Origin: DASZTV01 sp035547515
Lineage (GTDB): Bacteria; Actinomycetota; Actinomycetes; JAFAQI01
Assembly (NCBI GenBank): GCA_035547515.1
Contig: DASZUS010000045.1
Coordinates: forward strand, 62,001 to 126,000
Direction: 5' to 3'
Length of the DNA stretch: 64,000 nucleotides
Each line of letters opens with the position of its first letter. The first letter of the stretch is position 1. Shown one piece after another: positions 9,235-16,524 of this stretch. The notes beneath the pieces are model-generated. The model searched no databases. It was given only the letters and a program-made list of their open reading frames with translations, and was not told the origin of the DNA. The position numbers and the translations under genes were made by a program.

Positions 9235-10080
9235 CTAGCGGAGCCGGGTCGAGCGGACCTCGACGGTCAGCGTCGCCTCGCCGCCGCCGGAGTGCACGCC
9301 ACGCACCGGCGCCACATCGGCGTAGTCGCGGCCGCGGCCGATCGCGACGTGGCGGTGGCCGATCGGCTCGAGGTTCGTCGGGTCGACGCCCCACCAGCTG
9401 CCGGTCCAGGCTTCGACCCAGGCGTGGCTCTCCCCCGCTCGCGCCTCACCGATGGCCGGGTCCTTCGACGGGTGGAGGTAGCCGGACACGTAGCGCGCCG
9501 GGATGCCGAGCACGCGTAACGCCACGATCGTGACGTGCGCGAAGTCCTGGCACACGCCGCGGCGGGCCTCCCACGCTTCGCTCGCGTCGGTGTGGACCCC
9601 CGTGGCGCCGGGGACGTAGCTCATCTCCTGGTTGACCCAGCGCGACACGGCGAACACCGCATCGGCTGGCGTCTCGCAGGTCGCCGCCAGCGCCCTGGCG
9701 CCGGTCGCCAGCGCCGGCTCGGCAGCGGTGTAGCCGGTCGGCATGAGCAGCTCGGCGTACTGGTCCCTGAGGCTCGAGTCAGCCATATCCTCCCAGCCGA
9801 CCGATGCGGCGAGCGGCTCGGACTCCTCTGTCTCCACCACGACCGAGCTCGTCACCACGAGCCGCTGGTGTGGCTCGACGACGTCGAACTCGTCCACCAG
9901 CGTTCCCCAGTAGTCCCGATACCGACGGACCGCAACCCGCGGCTCCGTGCTGAAGCGCGCGCTCACGACCGACTGATGGGCGCCGCTGGTCGGCGTCACC
10001 CGTGCCTCGTTGTACGACGAGAGCACCTTGTCGCCGTAGTCGTACCGCGTGCTGTGCACGATCTCCAGCCGCCAGGTCAT
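9235..10080 (-). CDS. Transglutaminase-like cysteine protease family protein
   Basis: A 281-residue bacterial transglutaminase-like protein. The N-terminal beta domain begins MTWRLEIVHSTRYDYGDKV, typical of this subfamily. The catalytic core has Cys177 in RRGVCQDFAH, His219 in GESHAWVEAW and Asp233 in GVDPTN, the complete triad. Its start overlaps the stop of the alpha-E gene by 4 bp (ATGA), so the two are translationally coupled. In this conserved neighbourhood the enzyme is predicted to act as a peptidase or amidase on products of the ATP-grasp partner. That role is inferred, not demonstrated here. Confidence 0.88.
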   Translation of the reverse strand: MTWRLEIVHSTRYDYGDKVLSSYNEARVTPTSGAHQSVVSARFSTEPRVAVRRYRDYWGTLVDEFDVVEPHQRLVVTSSVVVETEESEPLAASVGWEDMADSSLRDQYAELLMPTGYTAAEPALATGARALAATCETPADAVFAVSRWVNQEMSYVPGATGVHTDASEAWEARRGVCQDFAHVTIVALRVLGIPARYVSGYLHPSKDPAIGEARAGESHAWVEAWTGSWWGVDPTNLEPIGHRHVAIGRGRDYADVAPVRGVHSGGGEATLTVEVRSTRLR

Positions 10081-11015
10081 GACACAGCTCCCGCCACCCA
10101 CTCGATCGCCGACGAGCCGCGGAAGAACCGCTCGGCGACCGAGTCACTCACGACGGAGCAGGTCTGCTGGATCGCCGCCAGCCGCTCCGGCAGGTCGACC
10201 ATCACCTCGGCCGGGCTGGTGAACTCCAGGTTCGTCCGCATCCGGCCGAGCGCGACCAGTGCCGGGTCGGCGACGCCGAGTCGCGAGTCGGTCGCGGGGA
10301 CGAGTGCGGCAAGTCGCCGCTCGGCGGTGGCCAGTGCGCCGTACACCGAACGGGGGAACAACCGGTCGAGCAGCAAGAAGGCCGTCGCCCGGGAGGGGTC
10401 GAGCACTCCGCGATAGGTACGCAGGAACGACTCGTACGCCGCACAGCTGCGCAGCAACGCGCTCGCCGACGTGGCGCGGTCGCCTGCGTACTGGTAGAGC
10501 GAGACCGCGCGCGCTGTCATGTCGACGCGCTCGATGCTGCGCCCCAGGACGACGAACCCCCATCCGTCGTCGTGGCTCATCGTCCCGTCGGCCAGGCCGG
10601 ACAGCTGCGCCGCGCGGTCCTTGACGAAGTTGAAGAACGCGGTCGGGCCTGCGTCGCGTGCGCGGGCGCGCTGGGCAGGAAGCGCGTTGAAGGTGGTGTT
10701 GAGGCAGAGCCACATCTCGGACGGGATCACCTCACGCACCGTCCGGGCGTTCTCCCGCGCACCCTCGAGCGAGCTCCACACCGGGCCTTCGCGGTCGTAG
10801 GCAAGACGGTCCAGCACCAGCTGCGGGTCGATGTCCTCACCGAAGTCGTCCTCGACGCCGACGGTCGCGAGCAGCGCGCGGCAGATGTCCGCGTCACTGA
10901 CTGACCAGTCCTCGAGCAGCAGATGCACCGAGACGTCCAGCATCCGCGAGACGTCCTCAGCGCGCTCGACGAGCCGGCCGATCCAGAACAGCGACTCGGC
11001 GATCCGGCTCAGCAC
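10077..11015 (-). CDS. Alpha-E domain-containing protein (DUF403)
   Basis: A 312-residue, almost wholly alpha-helical protein with the alpha-E hallmarks: MLSRIAESLFWIGRLVERAEDVSRMLDV at the N-terminus, REVIPSEMWLCLNT in the middle, and WGFVVLGRSIERVDMTARAV. The family is nearly always encoded with the DUF404/407 ATP-grasp protein and a transglutaminase, as here, and is thought to be a structural or substrate-binding partner of an amide-bond-forming complex. It overlaps the ATP-grasp gene by 7 bp and the transglutaminase gene by 4 bp, so all three are one transcription unit. Confidence 0.9.
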   Translation of the reverse strand: MLSRIAESLFWIGRLVERAEDVSRMLDVSVHLLLEDWSVSDADICRALLATVGVEDDFGEDIDPQLVLDRLAYDREGPVWSSLEGARENARTVREVIPSEMWLCLNTTFNALPAQRARARDAGPTAFFNFVKDRAAQLSGLADGTMSHDDGWGFVVLGRSIERVDMTARAVSLYQYAGDRATSASALLRSCAAYESFLRTYRGVLDPSRATAFLLLDRLFPRSVYGALATAERRLAALVPATDSRLGVADPALVALGRMRTNLEFTSPAEVMVDLPERLAAIQQTCSVVSDSVAERFFRGSSAIEWVAGAVS

Positions 11016-12604
11016 GCCGGGTCCTCGACTGGCGCGCCCGCCCCTTGCTGCTGCTGTTGCTGCTGGGCCTGGCCGAGCCGCGGCCCGGTTGCGGGGACGG
11101 TGACGTTCAGCGCCCCGCCCGTCGGCCTGAGGTCGGTGGCGGGCAGCTCGAGCTGCGTGGCGCCGTCGCTGACCACCCAGGTGTCCTTGGACCCGCCGCC
11201 CTGGCTCGAGTTGACGACCAGGCTGCCCTCGACCAGCGCCACCCGGGTCAGCCCGCCGGGCATCACCCAGACGTCCCCGCCGTCGTTGACCGCGAACGGG
11301 CGCAGGTCGACGTGACGCGGCACCAGCTCGCCGTCGACGAGAGTGGGAGATGTCGACAGCGGTATGACGGGCTGTGCGATCCAGCCGCGGGGATCGGCCT
11401 CGATGTCGAGCCGAAGCCGGGCAAGCTGGTGCTCGTCCGCGGAGGGACCGATGACCAGCCCGTAGCCGCCCGAGCCGTCCACCGGCTTGAGCACCAGGTC
11501 CTCGAGGTGGTCGAGCACGTGCGCTCGCACGTCGTCATCCTCGAGGCGGAACGTGTCCACGTTGCGCAGCAGCGGGGTCTCGCCGAGGTAGTAGTCGATC
11601 ATCGCCGGCACGTAGGTGTAGGCCAGCTTGTCGTCGGCGACGCCGTTGCCGACCGCATTCGCGATAGCAACCGATCCGGCGCGCGCGGCACCGAGCAGGC
11701 CGGGACAGCCGATGACGGAGTCCGGCCGGAAGTGCAGCGGATCGAGGAACTCGTCGTCTATGCGGCGGTAGATCACATCGACGCGTTGCTCGCCGTACGT
11801 CGTACGCAGGTAGACCGATCCGTCACGGCAGACCAGGTCACGGCCCTCGACGAGCTCGACGCCCATCTGCCGGGCCAGCAGTGAGTGCTCGAAGTACGCC
11901 GAGTTGTAGGCGCCGGGGGTGAGCACCACCACCGTCGGGTCGTCCACGTTGGGCGCGGCAGCACGAAGCGCCGCGAGCAGGCGCTCCGGGTAGGTCGAGA
12001 CCCGCAGCACGCGCTGCGGCCCGAACAGGTCCGGGGAGACCCGGGTGACGGTGCGGCGGTTCTCCAGGACGTAGCTGACCCCGGACGGGGTACGGAGGTT
12101 GTCCTCGAGCACCCGCAGCTCGCCCGCGGCATCCCGGACCAGGTCGATGCCCGCGACGTGGACGCGTACCCCGTTGGCCGGGTCGACGCCGTACGCGGCG
12201 CGGTGGAAGTGCCGCGACGTGGTCACGAGCCGGCGAGGAAGCACGCCGTCGGCAAACGCCCGACCGGGTCCGTACGCGTCGGCGAGAAACGCCTCGAGGG
12301 CACGGACCCGCTGAGCGACCCCCCGCTCGACGAGGTCCCACTCGGACGCGTTGAAGATCCGAGGGACGACGTCGAGCGGGAACGGCCGCTCCTCACCGGA
12401 CAGCGAGAAGGTGACGCCCGCGTCGGTGAACGCGCTCGACAGCGCCCCGCCACGCGCCATCAGGTCTGCCGCCGAGAGCGACTCGAGCGCGGCGACGATG
12501 CCCTCGTAGCCGGGGCGAGCGGTGCCGTCCGGGGCGAAGACCTCGTCGTACGCGCCGGTGGTGCGCTGACGACGCAGGTAGTCGCCGAGCAGGTCGCCCA
12601 TCAC
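11009..12604 (-). CDS. Circularly permuted ATP-grasp type 2 protein (DUF404/DUF407)
   Basis: A 531-residue predicted amide or peptide ligase. Family segments include FPLDVVPRIFNASEW, LVTTSRHFHRAAYGV, EDNLRTPSGVSYVLENR, DVIYRRIDDEFLDPL and the ATP-binding LVLKPVDGSGGYGLVIGP. The order of the ATP-grasp elements is permuted in this class. The start reads GTG-ATG (12604/12601) with no obvious ribosome site. The C-terminus ends in a low-complexity tail with seven consecutive glutamines (coded near 11048-11068), right where the alpha-E gene begins. It lies 20 bp downstream of yyaL. Together with alpha-E and transglutaminase it forms a widespread predicted secondary-metabolite or peptide-tagging system. 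Confidence 0.92.
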   Translation of the reverse strand: MMGDLLGDYLRRQRTTGAYDEVFAPDGTARPGYEGIVAALESLSAADLMARGGALSSAFTDAGVTFSLSGEERPFPLDVVPRIFNASEWDLVERGVAQRVRALEAFLADAYGPGRAFADGVLPRRLVTTSRHFHRAAYGVDPANGVRVHVAGIDLVRDAAGELRVLEDNLRTPSGVSYVLENRRTVTRVSPDLFGPQRVLRVSTYPERLLAALRAAAPNVDDPTVVVLTPGAYNSAYFEHSLLARQMGVELVEGRDLVCRDGSVYLRTTYGEQRVDVIYRRIDDEFLDPLHFRPDSVIGCPGLLGAARAGSVAIANAVGNGVADDKLAYTYVPAMIDYYLGETPLLRNVDTFRLEDDDVRAHVLDHLEDLVLKPVDGSGGYGLVIGPSADEHQLARLRLDIEADPRGWIAQPVIPLSTSPTLVDGELVPRHVDLRPFAVNDGGDVWVMPGGLTRVALVEGSLVVNSSQGGGSKDTWVVSDGATQLELPATDLRPTGGALNVTVPATGPRLGQAQQQQQQQGAGAPVEDPAC

Positions 12605-12624
12605 CGGAGGTTATGAGCGTCGTG

Positions 12625-14586
12625 TTACAGGCCGGTGACAGGAGCTCGCGCCGCCACCCGCTGCGCGAGCTCGGCGGGATCGGTGACGGGGGCATCGCAG
12701 ACGAAACCACGGCAGACGTAGGCCGCGCCTGCGGGACGGTCCGCGAGGAGGGGTGACTCGCCGCCCGTCACCACGACCGCGCCAGGCGATGTCGCAAGCC
12801 GCGCTACCGCCGCAAGGTCTGGCGCCTCGACCACGGCGATCTCAAGCGGGCCGGCGATCACCGCCTCCGCGACCGCGGCCGCGGCGCCCGCGAACCGGGG
12901 AAACCGCTCGATGAGATCCGAAGCCGAGGCCACCACCCGCTCCGCCGCTTCACGGTGTGCCGAGTTCGCGGTGAGCGCCGCGCTGGCTAGCAGCGAGCCC
13001 GCCATCGCCGAGGTCCCGGACGGCGTTGCGCCGTCGGTTGGGTCGCGCGGCCGGCGTACCAGCCGCTCCGCGTCATCGGCGGTGTCGAAGAAACCGCCGG
13101 ATCCGTCACCGAAGCGCGCCATGGCGACGTCCAGCAGATCCACGGCGGCCTCGAGCAGGTGGCTGTCCCCGGTGGCCTGATGCAACGTGAGCAGTCCTTC
13201 CGCGACGTCGCCGTAGTCCTCGAGCACGCCGACCGGCGTACCGCGCACACCGTCGCGGGACACCCGCAGCAGGCGCCCGCCCTCGACGTGGAGCCGCAGC
13301 AACAGGTCAGCGCAGCCGGTCGCCGCTGCGAGCAGGTCAGGGCGCTCGAACAGCACGCCGCAGTCAGCGAGTGCGGCGATCGCCAGCCCGTTCCACGCGG
13401 CGACGACCTTGTCGTCACGTCCGGGCCTGACCCGCCTCCCACGGATCTCCAGCAGGCGCGCCCGCTCCTCGGCGTACGCGCTGGCGTCGGGCGGGTCAGA
13501 GAGCAGTTGCAGAACCGACCGGCCGTGCTCGAAGGTGCCCTCCGCGGTCACCGAGAACATCTCCGCCGCTGTTGGCCCGGTCTCCTCCGGCGTCCAGGCG
13601 TAGAACTTGCCTTCCACGCCTTCGCTGTCCGCGTCGAGGGAGGCGGCGAATCCGCCTTCCGGCGTACCGAGCTCGGCGACCATCCAGTCGCAGGTCTCGA
13701 GTGCGATCCGCCGGGCGAGCGGCGAGCCGGTCAGCCGCCACCAGTGGGCGTAGACGCGCGCGAGCAACGCGTTGTCGTAGAGCATCTTCTCGAAGTGCGG
13801 GACCACCCAGCTCGCATCGACTGAGTAACGCGCGAAGCCACCGGCAAGCTGGTCATACATCCCGCCGCGAGCCATCGCTTCGCAGGTCGTCGCCACGATC
13901 TGCTCGCTGCGCGCGCTACCGGTTCGAGCAGCGTGGCGGAGCAGGAACTCGAGCGCCATCGACGGCGGGAACTTCGGCGCGCCACCGAATCCGCCGCGCT
14001 CGTCGTCGTGCTCGTCCGACAGTCGGCCGGCGGCTGCGTCCAGCCGTTGCGCAGTGATCGCGGTGCCACGCAACGGCGACACATCGCCGCGGCGGTTCAG
14101 CTCGCTGACAATGCCTGCCGCGGCCTGCCCAACCTCGCTGCGCCGGGTCGTCCAAGCGTGCGAGATCGATTCGAGCAGCTGGCGAAACGACGGCATCCCG
14201 TGACGAGGCGCCGGCGGGAAGTACGTGCCGCAGTAGAACGGCTCCCCGTCAGGGGTCAGAAATGCTGTCATCGGCCAGCCGCCCTGGCCGGTCATGGCCT
14301 GTGTCGCCTCCATGTAGACCGCGTCGACGTCTGGTCGCTCCTCACGGTCGACCTTGATCGAGACGAAATGTTGGTTGAGGTACGCCGCGGTCGCCGCATC
14401 CTCGAACGACTCGTGAGCCATGACATGGCACCAGTGGCATGCGGCGTAGCCGACGCTCAAGAAGACCGGCAGGTCGCGGCGCCGGGCCTCGGCGAACGCC
14501 TCGTCGCTCCAGGGCCACCAGTCGACCGGGTTGTCCTTGTGCTGCAACAGGTATGGCGAGGTCGACCCAGCCAGCCGGTTGGCCAT
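12625..14586 (-). CDS. yyaL: DUF255/YyaL thioredoxin-fold protein, 5' end supplied by inserted island
   Basis: A 653-residue protein of the YyaL/SPATA20 family: an N-terminal thioredoxin-like domain with CHWC at residues 50-53 (AACHWCHVM), followed by a six-hairpin glycosidase-like helical barrel. Its activity is not established. The gene is intact, but codons 12-54 lie in a 128-bp block (14426-14553) that recurs with one mismatch at 22487-22614, and its first 11 codons differ from the original ones preserved at 22615-22647. The simplest reading is that an island inserted here and rebuilt the gene with its own 5' end. Downstream, 20 bp away, is the ATP-grasp gene. The sequence now upstream (14587-15199) is island DNA, so its promoter has probably been replaced. 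Confidence 0.93.
   Translation of the reverse strand: MANRLAGSTSPYLLQHKDNPVDWWPWSDEAFAEARRRDLPVFLSVGYAACHWCHVMAHESFEDAATAAYLNQHFVSIKVDREERPDVDAVYMEATQAMTGQGGWPMTAFLTPDGEPFYCGTYFPPAPRHGMPSFRQLLESISHAWTTRRSEVGQAAAGIVSELNRRGDVSPLRGTAITAQRLDAAAGRLSDEHDDERGGFGGAPKFPPSMALEFLLRHAARTGSARSEQIVATTCEAMARGGMYDQLAGGFARYSVDASWVVPHFEKMLYDNALLARVYAHWWRLTGSPLARRIALETCDWMVAELGTPEGGFAASLDADSEGVEGKFYAWTPEETGPTAAEMFSVTAEGTFEHGRSVLQLLSDPPDASAYAEERARLLEIRGRRVRPGRDDKVVAAWNGLAIAALADCGVLFERPDLLAAATGCADLLLRLHVEGGRLLRVSRDGVRGTPVGVLEDYGDVAEGLLTLHQATGDSHLLEAAVDLLDVAMARFGDGSGGFFDTADDAERLVRRPRDPTDGATPSGTSAMAGSLLASAALTANSAHREAAERVVASASDLIERFPRFAGAAAAVAEAVIAGPLEIAVVEAPDLAAVARLATSPGAVVVTGGESPLLADRPAGAAYVCRGFVCDAPVTDPAELAQRVAARAPVTGL
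14426..14553. repeat. Left 128-bp direct repeat (attL-like), inside yyaL
   Basis: Identical to 22487-22614 except at 14479 (G here, A at 22540). It encodes the yyaL stretch ending in the CHWC motif. To its left the host gene continues; to its right (14554-14586) lies the island-supplied start of yyaL, clearly diverged from the original start at 22615-22647. The abrupt change in identity at both ends marks the exchange zone. Confidence 0.85.
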
Positions 14587-14620
14587 CAGCCCCTCACTCC
14601 CGCACTAGCACGTGTGGGGT

Positions 14621-14666
14621 TCGTCTGTGCATTGGGAGGCTTCCAACAGACGAAGAGCACAGACGG
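14621..14666. promoter_or_regulatory. Cluster of GCACAGACGA-type motifs at island left end
   Basis: TCGTCTGTGC at 14621-14630 (reverse orientation), AACAGACGAAG at 14645-14655 and GCACAGACGG at 14657-14666. The same motif occurs as two direct copies at the right end (22346-22370) and, split by AA, before the HTH gene (21265-21279). It could be an operator of the island HTH protein or a recombinase arm site. Its position 35-80 bases upstream of yyaL would suit a promoter-overlapping operator. Confidence 0.4.
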
Positions 14667-15166
14667 CGGCTGCGGTCCCGCGGCACTGCATGCCGCATCC
14701 ACAGCCCCCATAGCGCTGCGAGCGCGACTCGAGGATCACCACCACCGCCGTCGCGTGCGGGCGCGGCGGCGGCCGCGAGCGCCTCCCGAGTGAGGCTCAC
14801 CATGGCCGGCTGCCCGTCAGCGCGCAGGATGAACACGTCGGCGCCGACGTCGGTCTCTTTGGCCGCGACGACGGTGACAACGGCGCCATCGATGACGATT
14901 TGAGAATCGGGCGCGGGCAGATTCTTGGGAGCGTCCCGTTCATGCCTCGCGCCCTCCCGTGTCGCACCCGTCCGTACGCAGGACGCTATCGGCTCAGAGC
15001 GCTGTTCATCGCCGATCCGGCGAGCGTGCCGCGCTGTGCAGCGATCGGCTCCGTCTCACCCGACGGTACGGCCTAAGCCGTTTGCGCGGGCCGGTTTGCG
15101 AGTCGCGCTGCTGCATCGGGTCTGGGCCGACGCCTTGCCGACGGACCGCGTGACATCTCGAAGGAG

Positions 15167-15191
15167 GCCGCCACTCGACTCGAGCGGCGGC
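15167..15191 (-). terminator. Possible terminator after the CBASS operon
   Basis: GCCGCC at 15167-15172 pairs with GGCGGC at 15186-15191; the 13-base loop contains a further CTCGA/TCGAG complement. It begins 9 bases beyond the stop codon of the DUF6602 gene, the last gene of the minus-strand island operon. No T-run. Confidence 0.35.
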
Positions 15192-15199
15192 GCGCGGCG

Positions 15200-15958
15200 C
15201 TAGCTCACAAGGACAGACGTGTACGCATCGAGGTCGACAGCCGGCACGGTTCCCATCTGCTGCAACCTCGCCATCAGGCGCATTGCCAAGAACGCGAGCC
15301 CGACGTCCGCCGAGGCTGTCACGAGGCCGTTCGCAGCCGTGACGTTCTCCGGTAACTCGAAGGCGCCGTGCTGCAGACCGCAGCCGAGGTCGAGCCGGTG
15401 ATGCTCGTCGAGACCGTTGAGTGCGCTCCGCAATGCTTCGCCGAAAGGAGGGCTCCACGAGCTGGACGCTGCCAACAGGCCACCGAGGATGCGCGGCGGT
15501 GGCTTAGGCGCCTGGATGACTCCGCCGGCATGCACGATCTGCTGACTAGTGCGGTGCAGGCCGCGGACGCTGGCCACCTTCTTTCCCGCAGACTTGATGT
15601 GCCCGGCTGTCAGTTGTTGCTTGACCTCGAACACGGCGTAAACGCTCTCCGCGGGCAGGAATAGCGCGTCGTCGATCTTCCAGAACAGCGGGGTGAAGTG
15701 CCGGTCGTGGACCACGATGTCGATCTGCTCACTCTCGTGCCCGAAGCTGTCTACGACGAAGGCCGTGGACACCGCGTATCGGCGAGGCAGGAACTCCTCG
15801 AGCATCGTCCGCCAACCAGCCTCACCGGCGTCACCGATCGTCGGCCCGTGGCGGGTGACGTCGTGCGCGGCATCCATGGTCGCGGCGAGTTGTGCGCTCT
15901 TCGCGCGGAACGCCGCAACGAGGTCGAACGGGCGAGAGCTGTCGCTGGCCTGGGTCAT
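15200..15958 (-). CDS. DUF6602-like REase-fold protein, candidate CBASS effector
   Basis: A 252-residue protein. After a helical start, EAGWRTMLEEFLPRRYAVSTAFVVDSFGHESEQIDIVVHD leads to SVYAVFEVKQQL. Asp80 and Glu111-x-Lys113 fit a PD-(D/E)xK nuclease core, and the layout is that of DUF6602 proteins as I recall them. The C-terminal 130 residues carry no motif I know. The ATG at 15958 overlaps the stop of the JAB gene by 4 bp, so it is translated with the CBASS core genes and is the only operon member left to act as effector. Nuclease activity and activation by a cyclic nucleotide are inferences. Two-gene restriction or general DNA-repair roles are alternatives. Confidence 0.7.
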   Translation of the reverse strand: MTQASDSSRPFDLVAAFRAKSAQLAATMDAAHDVTRHGPTIGDAGEAGWRTMLEEFLPRRYAVSTAFVVDSFGHESEQIDIVVHDRHFTPLFWKIDDALFLPAESVYAVFEVKQQLTAGHIKSAGKKVASVRGLHRTSQQIVHAGGVIQAPKPPPRILGGLLAASSSWSPPFGEALRSALNGLDEHHRLDLGCGLQHGAFELPENVTAANGLVTASADVGLAFLAMRLMARLQQMGTVPAVDLDAYTSVLVS

Positions 15959-16524
15959 GAGCGCGCTCCTTCGGTGTCGATGGTGGTGATCGTGGCGGAC
16001 GCCTCATGCTCGATGGCGTCACCGGTGTCCTCGCTGATGGTCAACGCGTTGGCGAGGACGTCCACGATGTCGATGGCCGGGATCGGCCACTCGCCGCGGC
16101 GGAGTGCGGCGCGGGCGTGGACCCTCGGCGGGCCCGTACCCGGATATGCAATAACAAGCATCGCGATGGGTCCGCCGGCGAGTCGCGCGGTCTCTGCAAC
16201 CGCGCTGACGTCCGTGCTGCTGGGCTGCTGATTTTCCGGGTGTGTGTGCCATTCGCCGACGTACCCGAGGACGCCGGGTGCGTCAGCGAGGGCCGCCATC
16301 AGCTGCTGCTGGGCGCGGCGACGCCGGCGCTGATAGCGCGTTCGGCTGCTACGCGGGTCCTCGACGACGATGACTCGGGTCACCACGACCTGGGTTGGGG
16401 TGCGGAACCCGAGGAGGATGCCACCAGTCTCCTTCGGCAGTGCGTCACGCCCGGCGCGGACAGCGTCATCGAGCGCGTCGCGAGCGACGAGCACACCGAC
16501 CGCGCGTAGCTCACGCTCCGACAT
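15955..16524 (-). CDS. cap3: JAB/JAMM metalloprotease, Cap3-like (type II CBASS)
   Basis: A 189-residue Mov34/MPN/PAD-1 isopeptidase. The zinc site is complete: Glu32 in KETGG, His93 and His95 in GEWHTHPENQQ, then Ser102 and Asp105 in PSSTD, giving the HxHPx(5)Sx2D spacing of JAMM enzymes. In type II CBASS, Cap3 cleaves the conjugate formed between the CD-NTase C-terminus and its target, counteracting Cap2. The C-terminal ~60 residues are unremarkable. Its start shares one base with the stop of the Cap2 gene, and its stop overlaps the next gene by 4 bp. Neighbours, more than the domain alone, fix the CBASS assignment. Confidence 0.87.
   Translation of the reverse strand: MSERELRAVGVLVARDALDDAVRAGRDALPKETGGILLGFRTPTQVVVTRVIVVEDPRSSRTRYQRRRRRAQQQLMAALADAPGVLGYVGEWHTHPENQQPSSTDVSAVAETARLAGGPIAMLVIAYPGTGPPRVHARAALRRGEWPIPAIDIVDVLANALTISEDTGDAIEHEASATITTIDTEGARS

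Larger units (their letters stand above)
14587..15199. other. 613-bp region at island left end without a convincing gene
   Basis: It lies between the start of yyaL and the end of the DUF6602 gene. A minus-strand frame (14594-14836, open further upstream to about 15000) reads QIVIDGAVVTVVAA, then DVFILRADGQPAMVSLTREAL, before becoming arginine-rich low-complexity sequence. It has no good start or ribosome site and may be a decayed gene fragment. The part nearest yyaL holds copies of the GCACAGACGA motif, and 15167-15191 can form a hairpin. The region presumably contains the present promoter of yyaL. Confidence 0.5.
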
